A DNA stretch of 36,280 bases from an uncultured Paracraurococcus sp. (GTDB lineage Bacteria > Pseudomonadota > Alphaproteobacteria > Acetobacterales > Acetobacteraceae): positions 1 through 36,280 of the forward strand of contig CAITYE010000074.1 in assembly GCA_903896535.1 (NCBI GenBank), in the 5' to 3' direction. Positions 28,632 through 36,280 of the stretch are shown piece after piece; position 1 is the first letter of the stretch, and the number at the start of each line of letters is the position of its first letter. The translations under genes were made by a program, and so were the position numbers. Below the pieces are notes generated by a model. It was not told where the DNA came from. It saw only the letters and a list, made by a program, of their open reading frames with translations, and ran no database searches.

Positions 28632-29132
28632 TCAGCCCCGCCGCTTGCCCACCGGGTGATAATCGCGGCCGTAATAGATCAGCCCATGCTCATCGTCATG
28701 GCCGTGGCGGATGCCCTGCACCTCCGCGAAGACAACGAGATGGGTGCCCTTCTCGATGATCTCGGTCACCTTGCAATCGAAGCTGGTCACCGCGCCGTCC
28801 AGCACCGGCGCGCCGGTCGCATGGGTGGTCCAGGTCCCAGCGTCGAAGCGCTCCTCCATGCTGCACTTGGTGACGCCGGCGAAGACCATGGCGGCGTCCT
28901 GCTGGCCGGCGGCGACCACGTTCACGCAGACCGTGCCATTGGCCCTCAGCGCGGCGGCGGCGGTGGCGTTGCGGTTCATGCAGACCAGCAACGTTGGCGG
29001 CTCGTCAGTTACGCTGCAAACGGCGCTGGCAGTGAAGCCGCCGCGCCCGGCCGAACCGCCGGTGGTGATGATGTTCACCGCAGCCCCGAGCCGGGCCATG
29101 GCATCGCGAAAATCCTGGCGGGAGACGGTCAT
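28632..29132 (-). CDS. Flavin reductase family protein
   Basis: FRDAMARLGAAVNIITTGGSAGRGGFTASAVCSVTDEPPTLLVCMNRNATAAAALRANGTVCVNVVA; HLVVFAEVQGIRHGHDDEHGLIYYGRDYHPVG. Alternative start 29150. Confidence 0.93.
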   Translation of the reverse strand: MTVSRQDFRDAMARLGAAVNIITTGGSAGRGGFTASAVCSVTDEPPTLLVCMNRNATAAAALRANGTVCVNVVAAGQQDAAMVFAGVTKCSMEERFDAGTWTTHATGAPVLDGAVTSFDCKVTEIIEKGTHLVVFAEVQGIRHGHDDEHGLIYYGRDYHPVGKRRG

Positions 29133-29265
29133 CGAAGCATCCTTTTTCAAGCCGATTAAAGCACACCGGCGCGGCTTGGTAACCGGCCGGGCGGCGCATC
29201 AGGGGGGCATGGCGGCGGATGCGGCTTCGCGATAGCGTCCCCCACCCCAGCAGGAGGACCCCGCC

Positions 29266-29967
29266 ATGCCCGAGATCGAACTCGCCGCCGCCGACGGATC
29301 TGGCCGCTTCGGCGCCTATGTCGCGCTGCCGAAGACCACGCCGACCGGCGCAGTGATCATGATCCAGGAAATCTTCGGCGTGAACCGCAGCATGCGGGCA
29401 CTGGCGGACTGGGTGGCGGAGATGGGCTTCATCGCCCTCAGCCCCGATCTTTTCTGGCGGCAGGAAAAGGGCGTACAGCTCGACCCCGACGCCGGCCAGG
29501 CACAGTGGGACAAGGCCTTCGCGCTGATGCAGGGCATGAACCAGGACCAGGCGATCGAGGACATCCAGACCTGCATCGACCATGCCCGCAAGATGCCTGG
29601 CAGCAATGGCAAGGTTGCGACCATGGGCTTCTGCCTGGGAGGCCGGCTGGTTTTCATGGCGGCGTCGCGGACGGATGCGGAGGCGCATATCAGCTATTAC
29701 GGCGTCGGCCTCGAAGGCCTGCTTGGCGATGCCTCGCGGATCAAGGCGCCGACCCTGGTGCATATCGCCGCCCTCGACAAATACGTCCCCCCCGCGGCGC
29801 AGCAGCAGATCAGCGACGGGCTGAAGGGCAACCCGCATTGCGCCGTGCATATCTACCCCAATGCGGATCACGCCTTCGCCCGCATGGGCGGAAATGCCTG
29901 GGACGCGCGGGCGGCGGCCATCGCCAATGGCCGCTCGGCGGAACTGCTGGTGCGGGTTCTGGGCTGA
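29266..29967 (+). CDS. Dienelactone hydrolase family protein
   Basis: GAVIMIQEIFGVNRSMRALADWVAEMGFIALSPDLFWRQE; VATMGFCLGGRLVFMAASRTDAEAHISYYGVGLE; YPNADHAF. Confidence 0.94.
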   Translation: MPEIELAAADGSGRFGAYVALPKTTPTGAVIMIQEIFGVNRSMRALADWVAEMGFIALSPDLFWRQEKGVQLDPDAGQAQWDKAFALMQGMNQDQAIEDIQTCIDHARKMPGSNGKVATMGFCLGGRLVFMAASRTDAEAHISYYGVGLEGLLGDASRIKAPTLVHIAALDKYVPPAAQQQISDGLKGNPHCAVHIYPNADHAFARMGGNAWDARAAAIANGRSAELLVRVLG

Positions 29968-29980
29968 AGCAGGACGCGCC

Positions 29981-31201
29981 TCAGCGGCCCGGGCGGGGGT
30001 AGTTCGCGACCATCCGCTCCGCGAGGTCGTGATAGGCGTCGAGAGCAACCTGCGCCGACGCAGCCTCCCCCGCCTCGGCCCGCAGCGCCACTGCCTCCAG
30101 CCCCGCTTCCAGCGCGGCGTAATCGAGCGGCAGGCGCTTGCGGCGGTCGGGCCGCGCCGCCAGCCGCGCCGCGTCGCCATCGGGGAAGGCCCGCCGCACC
30201 CGCCGCAGCTCCGCCTGCACGGTGCCGACGACGAAGCGGGTCGTCGGCACGTCCTGCCGGCGGAGCGTCTCGTCCAGCAGGCCGACATAGGTGGCGAGTT
30301 CGGCCATCTCCCCCCGGAAGGTCGCCGGTCCCGACGGTTCCTCGACACCGCCGATCGCCTCCAGATAGGCGAGCAGCGCGTCGCGGTCCGGCGCTGGCAG
30401 CGGCGCGTGGCCCTCGACGGCAGCGGCGAGATCGGCCCAGCGCCCGTCATGGCCGTAGGGGGCGCTTTCCGCGATGTTCAGCAGCGTCGGCGTGCGGAAG
30501 CGCCCGTCGCTGCCGACATCATGCGCCCGGCCATCGCTGAAGGCGGTGCCCGGGACATGGCAGCCGGCGCAGCGGGCGGCGAAGACCGGCTCGCCGGCGG
30601 CTTCGGCCGGGCTCTTCGGTCCGGTCAGCGCGCCGTCCCCGGCCAGCCGGGGATTGGGCAGGAACTCGAACTCGTTCATGTAGGCGACGAGGGCATCGAG
30701 GATCTCCGGCGTGGGCTCCGGCCCGGCGAATTCCACAACGATCACATGCCGGGCGAATTCGCGCAGCGAGGCGATGCGCCCGTCGCGACCATAGGGCGCG
30801 AGGAAACGGATGCCGCGCAGGCTTGGAATATCCACATGCGCGAAGACGCCGTCATCGGCCGCCCGGTTGAACAGCGGCCCGGCGGGATCAAGACCGCCCG
30901 GCCGGGCGGAATGGCCGGGGATGTGAAACTCCCGGTTGTTGTGGCCGTTCACATGGCAGGAATTGCAGGAGAGGCCGGCGCTGCGCGCGGGCTCCCCGAA
31001 CAGCAGGGGCGAGGAGAAGGCGGTATTGCCGAGCGCGACGAGATAGCTCTGCCGGCCGCCGGCGATCTCGCTGCGCAGGCGCTGTTCGGGGAAACGCTCG
31101 GCCGTCGGGTCGATGCGGCTGCCCGGCGGCAAATCCGCCGCCGCGGCGCAAAACAGCAGCGGCAGCAGGCGCGCTGCGCGCGTCAGAATTTCCAGGACCA
31201 T
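29981..31201 (-). CDS. Diheme cytochrome c of the cytochrome-c peroxidase/MauG-like superfamily, periplasmic
   Basis: Signal-like N-terminus MVLEILTRAARLLPLLFCAAAADL; two CxxCH motifs (CNSCH, CAGCH); paired PSLRGIRFLAPYGRDG / PTLLNIAESAPYGHDG segments. Confidence 0.88.
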   Translation of the reverse strand: MVLEILTRAARLLPLLFCAAAADLPPGSRIDPTAERFPEQRLRSEIAGGRQSYLVALGNTAFSSPLLFGEPARSAGLSCNSCHVNGHNNREFHIPGHSARPGGLDPAGPLFNRAADDGVFAHVDIPSLRGIRFLAPYGRDGRIASLREFARHVIVVEFAGPEPTPEILDALVAYMNEFEFLPNPRLAGDGALTGPKSPAEAAGEPVFAARCAGCHVPGTAFSDGRAHDVGSDGRFRTPTLLNIAESAPYGHDGRWADLAAAVEGHAPLPAPDRDALLAYLEAIGGVEEPSGPATFRGEMAELATYVGLLDETLRRQDVPTTRFVVGTVQAELRRVRRAFPDGDAARLAARPDRRKRLPLDYAALEAGLEAVALRAEAGEAASAQVALDAYHDLAERMVANYPRPGR

Positions 31202-32451
31202 GCCAGCAAGCCTCCGAAGCCTTGTTGGGTCGTGCCGCCCTCGCGCAGCGCCCGCCATCCCAGCGTGAGCGCGAGCGGCCGCAGGATGGGCAAGGGGGCA
31301 AGAAAATAGAGATCGTAGGTGACGCTCGCCGTCTGCTGGACGCGCGTCGCGCGCTGCGGCTCCTGCGCATTGAGGTTGCCGTTCTGCAGAAAGGCGTAGG
31401 AGAAGGTCCAGGGCGCACGGCGCAGGTCGAGGCCGGCGGTCAGCCAGTCCGAGACATTGCCGGCGAAGCCGCCGGCATTGCCGTATTGCCGGGCGTATTC
31501 GGCGAAGGGCGCGGCGGTGACACGCTGCGGCAGCGGCAGGGTCCAGAAGGCACCGGCGGTATAGGCCCGCTCGGTCGCGGGCACGCCCGCTTGCACCGCG
31601 TCAAGGCCGGGCAGCCGCTGCGAGTAGGACAGGGTGTAGCCCGCCTGCCCCCGCGGCATTGGGATGCCGAAGCCGGCGAGCGAGGCGACGGCGCCGCCGG
31701 CGAAAGCGGTATTGTCCGGCTGGCCGCTGAAGAGGCCGTTCCGCCAGCGGTAGCGCGTCGCCGGGGTCACCACCTCGCCGGTCGTCGGATCGATCGCGGT
31801 CGTCTGCTGCGCCCAGCGCGGCGTGAAGGCGGAATAGGAAAGCGGGCTACGATCGGCCCGGATGAATTCCACCTGAAGATTGTGCGTGCCGATGATACGG
31901 CCGAGGTTGCCGAGATCCGAAAGCCACAGCCGGGCGCCGACGCCGAGCTTCTCCGAGAGCTCGTATTCCCGCCCGAAATCCGTGCCGTAGAGGCCGGGAC
32001 CGCGGTCCCAGGCGCTGCCGAAGCGCGGATGGATCTTGCCGCCGAAGAGATCGAGCGAGCGGGTCGACCATTGCAGGTTCAGCTCATCGATCCAGGCCGC
32101 TTGGTCACGGAAGACGCTGCCCGTGCCGGCCGGTATTCGGTCCTGCGGCTGTTCCAGCCGGAACACGCCGTTCACGACGAAGCCGGCGGGGGCCAGCAGA
32201 TAGGCGGCGAGCAGGCTCTGGGTAAAGAGATTGCCCGTGGCGGCGGTCGAACCTTGGCGGCCGTTGTAATCGGCCTCGACCGTCGTCTGGACCTCACCGC
32301 CGAAGATCCAGTCATCGCCGCCGCCCCGCGTTGTCGTACCGCTGCGGTCGGCGACCCCGGGCCCGACATTGCGGAACTGCGCCCGGGCGGCCGGCGCCGT
32401 CGCCAACAGCCCCGCCAGCAGCGCCGCGACAAGCCGCCGCAGTCCAGGCAC
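31183..32451 (-). CDS. Outer-membrane beta-barrel-like protein
   Basis: Signal peptide MPGLRRLVAALLAGLLATAPAARAQ; alternating beta-strand pattern; terminal aromatic ...GLLAWSWKF. Confidence 0.75.
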   Translation of the reverse strand: MPGLRRLVAALLAGLLATAPAARAQFRNVGPGVADRSGTTTRGGGDDWIFGGEVQTTVEADYNGRQGSTAATGNLFTQSLLAAYLLAPAGFVVNGVFRLEQPQDRIPAGTGSVFRDQAAWIDELNLQWSTRSLDLFGGKIHPRFGSAWDRGPGLYGTDFGREYELSEKLGVGARLWLSDLGNLGRIIGTHNLQVEFIRADRSPLSYSAFTPRWAQQTTAIDPTTGEVVTPATRYRWRNGLFSGQPDNTAFAGGAVASLAGFGIPMPRGQAGYTLSYSQRLPGLDAVQAGVPATERAYTAGAFWTLPLPQRVTAAPFAEYARQYGNAGGFAGNVSDWLTAGLDLRRAPWTFSYAFLQNGNLNAQEPQRATRVQQTASVTYDLYFLAPLPILRPLALTLGWRALREGGTTQQGFGGLLAWSWKF

Positions 32452-32454
32452 GGC

Positions 32455-33258
32455 TCAGGCCGCGGCGCGGGCGGCGATCGCGCGGATGCGATCGTAGCGG
32501 GCGCGGACGGAGCTGATGGACTGCGCGGGCCGCGAGCCCGGCATGAGATCGGGGTAGACGGTCCTCTGCAGCTCCTCGATCACCGCCGCCGCCTCCGCCC
32601 AGGCCTCCGGGGCGGCGCCCTGGCGCTGCGCGGTCGCGACGCCGGCGGCATAGGTCAGGAAGCCCATGCTGTCGTGGTATTCGACGATGTTGACGATGCG
32701 GCCGCGCTCGATGCTCTCGCCGTAGTCGGAGGCGACGTCGTAGACCATCATCGCCACGTGCTCGAGCATGAAGCGCGGGCTGGCGCGGCGCTGCGGCGGC
32801 AAGGCCCGCTGCGCGGCGGCAAGCTTCGGCTGCAGCGCGTCCCAGGCGGCGGCGAAGGCGCCACCGGTGCCGCTGCCGCCGGCTTCGGCGAAGCGCTCCA
32901 TCGCCTCCAGCTCGCGCTCGAATTGCGGTGCGCCGCGCTGCGCCAGGCGCGGCTCCAGCCAGGTGTACAGCTCGCGGATGGGGTGGCCGAAATGCGGGGT
33001 CGCCAGCCGGGACTGGCCGGCCTCCAGCAAGCGACGGCCGATCAGCAGATGGCCCTCCAGCAGGCCCAGCCGCTCCAGATAGTCGAAATCGGGATCGCCG
33101 GACCGCCCGCCCTCGGCCGAGGCGCGGCAGATCGGCATGTCCGGTGGCGGTTCCGCCAGCCGCGCGGCCGCCTGGGCCGATCGCCGCCCCGTGGCGAGCA
33201 GCCCGGCCGGCAAGGCGATGCCGAGAAGGGACGAGAGGAGAAGGGCTCGTTTCTGCAT
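32455..33258 (-). CDS. Periplasmic helical protein of unrecognised family
   Basis: MQKRALLLSSLLGIALPAGLLATGRRSAQAAA signal; HFGHPIRELYTWLEPRL, MLEHVAMMVYDVASDYGESIERGRIVNIVEYHDSMGFLTYA. ATG 33258 preferred over TTG 33276. Confidence 0.75.
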   Translation of the reverse strand: MQKRALLLSSLLGIALPAGLLATGRRSAQAAARLAEPPPDMPICRASAEGGRSGDPDFDYLERLGLLEGHLLIGRRLLEAGQSRLATPHFGHPIRELYTWLEPRLAQRGAPQFERELEAMERFAEAGGSGTGGAFAAAWDALQPKLAAAQRALPPQRRASPRFMLEHVAMMVYDVASDYGESIERGRIVNIVEYHDSMGFLTYAAGVATAQRQGAAPEAWAEAAAVIEELQRTVYPDLMPGSRPAQSISSVRARYDRIRAIAARAAA

Positions 33259-33266
33259 GGCCCATC

Positions 33267-33292
33267 GCAATTGCAAGTTACTCGCATTTGCA
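33267..33292 (-). promoter_or_regulatory. Fur-like palindromic operator upstream of the three-gene cluster
   Basis: GCAATTGCAAGTTACTCGCATTTGC: 25 nt, 10 of 12 symmetric pairs complementary; strongly resembles Fur boxes of the type GCAAATGAGAATCATTTGC. Confidence 0.6.
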
Positions 33293-33420
33293 TGACAGAG
33301 GAGGTGGGTATCGACAAGACGGCAAGGTGGGAGGTGGATGAAACATCACCTTGCGGCCATGACCCGCACCCGCGGGCAGGCGCGGCCACGCCCAGCGCAT
33401 CGCCGGGATGCGCCTGCCAG

Positions 33421-33521
33421 GGCATGCTGCGTTCACATGCGTTCACGCAGTCTGCTGCAGCTTTTTCTGGGCCGCGCTTTCAGGCGGCTTCGGCGATGCC
33501 GCGTCAACGCATCGCGCTCTG
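33421..33521 (-). repeat. Family-1 repeat, copy F (most diverged)
   Basis: ggcatgctgcgttcacatgcgttcacgcagtctgctgcagctttttctgggccgcgctttcaggcggcttcggcgatgccgcgtcaacgcatcgcgctct; both end regions conserved, centre diverged. Confidence 0.85.
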
Positions 33522-33573
33522 AAGCCATCGATGCGCCAAGACCCGCCGCGCCAAGGCGACGGGTGGGCGCGCG

Positions 33574-34788
33574 TCAGACGAAGTTGGGCTTCTGCTCCAC
33601 GCCCAGCAGGTGCCGTCCCACCATCTCCAGGTGCCAGGGCGTCGCCTGCAGGTGCTGGCTGATGCAGAGCGCATCGCGGAAGCGCCGCTCGAACGGATTG
33701 GCTTCCAGCACCGCCGTGGTGCCGGCGCCGCGGTAGCAGGCGACCGAGACCTCCGTCACCTGCCGCATCACATGCGTGGTCGCCAGCCGCAGCGCCATGC
33801 GCGAGTCCATGACGAGCGAGCCGGTCGCCTCGGTCTCGGCGATCACGTCGCGGATCGTGCCATGCAGATAGGCGCGCATGGCCCGCAGCGTCGCGGTGTG
33901 CTCGGCGATCTCGCGCTGCACGGCGTCGTTCTCCGCCATCGGCTGGGCGCCGGCGCGGGCCTGCTTGCCCTGGGCCAGCGTCACGTAGCGGTTCAGCATC
34001 CCCTGCGCCGTGCCCAGCGCGGTGCTGGAAAAGCCGATCGCGTAACACAGGTGGGAGGTGATGGCGGTGATCGGGCGCAGGTCCTGGCGCAGCTCGAAGC
34101 GGTCGCGCATGCAGGCATGGCCAGCCGGCACGAAAAGATCGTGCAGCTCATAAGTGTCGCTGCCGGTCCCGCGCAGCCCCATCGAGCTCCAATCGCCGAG
34201 GACCCGCGCCGCTTCCTTCGGGAACAGCACCGTCACGTCATAGCCGCGCCCGTGTTCGTCCTTGGCCGGCGTGCCGTCGGCCTCGGCCACCGGCAGATGC
34301 GCGCCGAGCATCGTCGCGTGCCGGCTGCCGGAGGCGAAATCCCAGCGGCCTGATACGCGGTAGCCGCCGGGGGCCTTGATCGCGAAGGTCTTGCCATGCC
34401 GCGCACCCCAGGCCAGCGCCGAATAGCGATCGCCGAAAAGCTGCCCGGCCACGTCCGGCGCCAGATAGGTGGAGGCGGTCAGGGCGGAGACATTGCCCTG
34501 GTTTATGCACCAAGCGGTGCTGGGATCGCCGATCGCCAGCGCCTCGCAGATCTGAGAGAATTCGAGCAGAGAATGGTCGCCGCCGCCGATCCGCTTCGGC
34601 AGCAGCAAGCGGAACATGTCTCGGCCATGCAAGGCAGCCAGGACCTCCGGGCAGAGTTCCCGGGCCCGCTCATGCGCCTCGCTACTGGCATCCAGCAGCG
34701 GGATCAGGCTGCGGGCATAGCTGACGGGATCAGCCGGCGAGATGGCCGGACGCGCCGGCGCAATGGTCCCGAGTTCTGCAGCTGGCAT
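33574..34788 (-). CDS. Acyl-CoA dehydrogenase-like flavoprotein (possibly FMNH2-dependent hydroxylase type)
   Basis: LLLPKRIGGGDHSLLEFSQICEALAIGDPSTAWCINQGNVSALTASTYL; GGYRVSGRWDFASGSRHATMLGAHLPV; GLRGTGSDTYELHDLFVPAGH. Confidence 0.9.
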   Translation of the reverse strand: MPAAELGTIAPARPAISPADPVSYARSLIPLLDASSEAHERARELCPEVLAALHGRDMFRLLLPKRIGGGDHSLLEFSQICEALAIGDPSTAWCINQGNVSALTASTYLAPDVAGQLFGDRYSALAWGARHGKTFAIKAPGGYRVSGRWDFASGSRHATMLGAHLPVAEADGTPAKDEHGRGYDVTVLFPKEAARVLGDWSSMGLRGTGSDTYELHDLFVPAGHACMRDRFELRQDLRPITAITSHLCYAIGFSSTALGTAQGMLNRYVTLAQGKQARAGAQPMAENDAVQREIAEHTATLRAMRAYLHGTIRDVIAETEATGSLVMDSRMALRLATTHVMRQVTEVSVACYRGAGTTAVLEANPFERRFRDALCISQHLQATPWHLEMVGRHLLGVEQKPNFV

Positions 34789-34943
34789 CGGCGTCCCCCC
34801 TTTGGTTTGGATAACAAACTACCACGCGCCGGCCCCGAGGCAAGCCACGGACGGTCGCCCGACCAAATAGGCTGTTTCGGCAGGCTCGCAAGGGTCTGGG
34901 CGGCGGCGCCGGCCATCGCCCCAGCAGCCCCCTGGCGCCGAGG

Positions 34944-35501
34944 CTACCCGGCCGCGCCCGCGCCGCGAAGCCAATCCGCGCGTTGCAGCCGATAGAGCGC
35001 ATGCACGCTGAGCGGATGCCCGGCCGGCAGGCGCGGATGCGCGAAGTGGCCGGCCGGCGTCATGCCCAGCTTCTCCATCAGCCGCCAGGACGGCGCATTG
35101 GCCGGCACGGTGAAGGCGAGGATCGCCGCCAGCCCCAGCGGCCCGAAGCCGGCTGCCAGGGCCAGCTGCGCCGCTTCCGCAGCATAGCCCTGGCGCTGCG
35201 CGGCGGTGGCGATGCGCCAGCCGATCTCGACCGCGGGGGTAAAGGGCGCGTCCCAGGGGATCGGCTGCAGCCCGACCATGCCGATGCAGCCGGGCTGCGC
35301 GTACCGTTCCACGCACCAGAAACCCCAGCCCTCAGCGGCGATGCGCGCCTGTAGCCGATCAAGGAAGGCATCGCTCTCGGCGCGGTTGAGCGGTGCGGCG
35401 AAGTACCGCATCACGCCAGGGTCGGCGTTCAGCGCGGCGAAGGGCGCGCGATCCGCCTCGCGCCAGGGGCGCAGGCGCAGCCGGGGGCCGGTCAACTCCA
35501 T
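34944..35501 (-). CDS. GNAT family N-acetyltransferase (RimJ-like)
   Basis: MELTGPRLRLRPWREADRAPFAALNADPGVMRYFAAPLNRAESDAFLDR; EIGWRIATAAQRQGYAAEAAQLALAAGF; ANAPSWRLMEKLGM. Confidence 0.95.
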   Translation of the reverse strand: MELTGPRLRLRPWREADRAPFAALNADPGVMRYFAAPLNRAESDAFLDRLQARIAAEGWGFWCVERYAQPGCIGMVGLQPIPWDAPFTPAVEIGWRIATAAQRQGYAAEAAQLALAAGFGPLGLAAILAFTVPANAPSWRLMEKLGMTPAGHFAHPRLPAGHPLSVHALYRLQRADWLRGAGAAG

Positions 35502-35597
35502 GCGTGGAGCCTTCCTGCCCCAGCCCGCCGGGCGCAACCCCTTCCGCCCGGCCCGGTGCTGGGCCTAGTCTGCGCCAACGTTTGGGAGGTCCCGCCC

Positions 35598-36280
35598 ATG
35601 AAGCTGAGCAGCCTGGAAGCGATGGCCGCGAGCGTGCCCGACGGCGCGCTGGTGGCGATTCCGCCGGACAACTCGCTGCCCTCCGTCGCCTTGGCCAAGG
35701 CGCTGATCCGCCGCGGTGCCCGTGGGCTACGGCTGCTCGGTGTGCCGGTCTCGGGCTTTGCGACCGATATCCTGATCGGCGCCGGCTGCGTGGCGGAAGT
35801 CCAGACCAGCGCCGTCTCGCTGGGCGAGGCTGGCTTCGCGCCGCGCTTCTCCGCCGCCGTGCGGACCGGCAGCATCGTGGTGCGCGACGCCACCTGCCCG
35901 GCCATCCACACCATGCTGCAGGCGGCGGAAAAGGGCGTGCCCTTCATGCCGCTCCGCGGGCTGATCGGCAGCGACATCCTGGCCAATCGGCCGGATTGGC
36001 GGGTGGTGGACAACCCCTTCGCCGAGGGTGGCGATCCCATCGTGCTGCTGCCGGCGCTGTCGCCGGATGTGGTGATCCTGCACGCCGCCATGGCCGACAG
36101 CGCCGGCAATATCTGGCTGGGCCGGCGGCGGGAATGCGCGACCATCGCGCACGCCTCGGCCCGCGCCCTGGTCACGGTGGAACGCGTCGTCGAGGGCAAT
36201 TTCCTGGAAGATGAGCGCCTCGCCGCCGGCGCCATCAACGCCACCTATATCGAAGCGGTGGCGCTTGCCGCGCGCGGCGC
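35598..36280 (+). CDS. CoA-transferase subunit A-like (glutaconate CoA-transferase alpha type), 3' truncated by window
   Basis: MKLSSLEAMAASVPDGALVAIPPDNSLPSVALAKALIRRGARGLRLLGVPVSGFATDILIGAGCVAEVQTSAVSLGEAGFAPRF...; open to the window end (absent from the ORF track because no stop is reached). Confidence 0.88.
   Translation, partial: MKLSSLEAMAASVPDGALVAIPPDNSLPSVALAKALIRRGARGLRLLGVPVSGFATDILIGAGCVAEVQTSAVSLGEAGFAPRFSAAVRTGSIVVRDATCPAIHTMLQAAEKGVPFMPLRGLIGSDILANRPDWRVVDNPFAEGGDPIVLLPALSPDVVILHAAMADSAGNIWLGRRRECATIAHASARALVTVERVVEGNFLEDERLAAGAINATYIEAVALAARG

Noticed and set aside
29861-31309. 482-aa plus-strand ORF and the 481-aa minus-strand ORF at 29005-30450
   Set aside because: Both are shadow ORFs in GC-rich DNA overlapping the diheme cytochrome, dienelactone hydrolase and flavin reductase genes; no domain-like sequence.
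31222-33522. 766-aa plus-strand ORF antisense to the beta-barrel and periplasmic genes
   Set aside because: Low-complexity Arg/Gly/Ala-rich translation mirroring codon bias of the opposite-strand genes; the minus-strand products have signal peptides and protein-like sequences.

Overview
High-GC window, probably from an alphaproteobacterium of the Acetobacteraceae/Roseomonas type (inferred from gene content and style, not verified). It is dominated by catabolic and transport genes. Left to right: a truncated GT2 glycosyltransferase with a GtrA-like tail; SDR oxidoreductase; Bug/TctC solute-binding protein; Fe-alcohol dehydrogenase/maleylacetate reductase-like protein; YqaA/DedA-like membrane protein; Asp/Glu racemase-family protein; RlmB-like rRNA methyltransferase; hydratase/FAH-family protein; a six-gene minus-strand operon (polyamine-type ABC transporter, AroM-like, DUF917, hydantoinase/oxoprolinase); tRNA-Thr(TGT); a catabolic block (LLM monooxygenase, CaiB CoA-transferase, amidohydrolase, AhpD/CMD-like protein, LivHMGF plus a binding protein, sulfatase, flavin reductase, dienelactone hydrolase); a three-gene periplasmic/outer-membrane cluster (diheme cytochrome c, beta-barrel, helical periplasmic protein) behind a Fur-like palindrome; acyl-CoA-dehydrogenase-like flavoprotein; GNAT; and a truncated CoA-transferase alpha subunit. 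The most unusual signals lie outside ordinary genes: (i) a ~105-bp palindromic dispersed repeat in 7 copies with two co-varying subfamilies; (ii) a second MITE-like repeat in 3 copies, each adjacent or close to a family-1 copy; (iii) termini of both families that repeatedly supply the stop codon of the neighbouring gene; (iv) a 25-codon ORF behind a 16-nt exact complement of the 16S rRNA 3' end, followed by hairpins, upstream of a sulfatase; (v) the three-gene cluster with a near-perfect 25-bp Fur-like operator. All functional names come from reading protein sequence without database searches.
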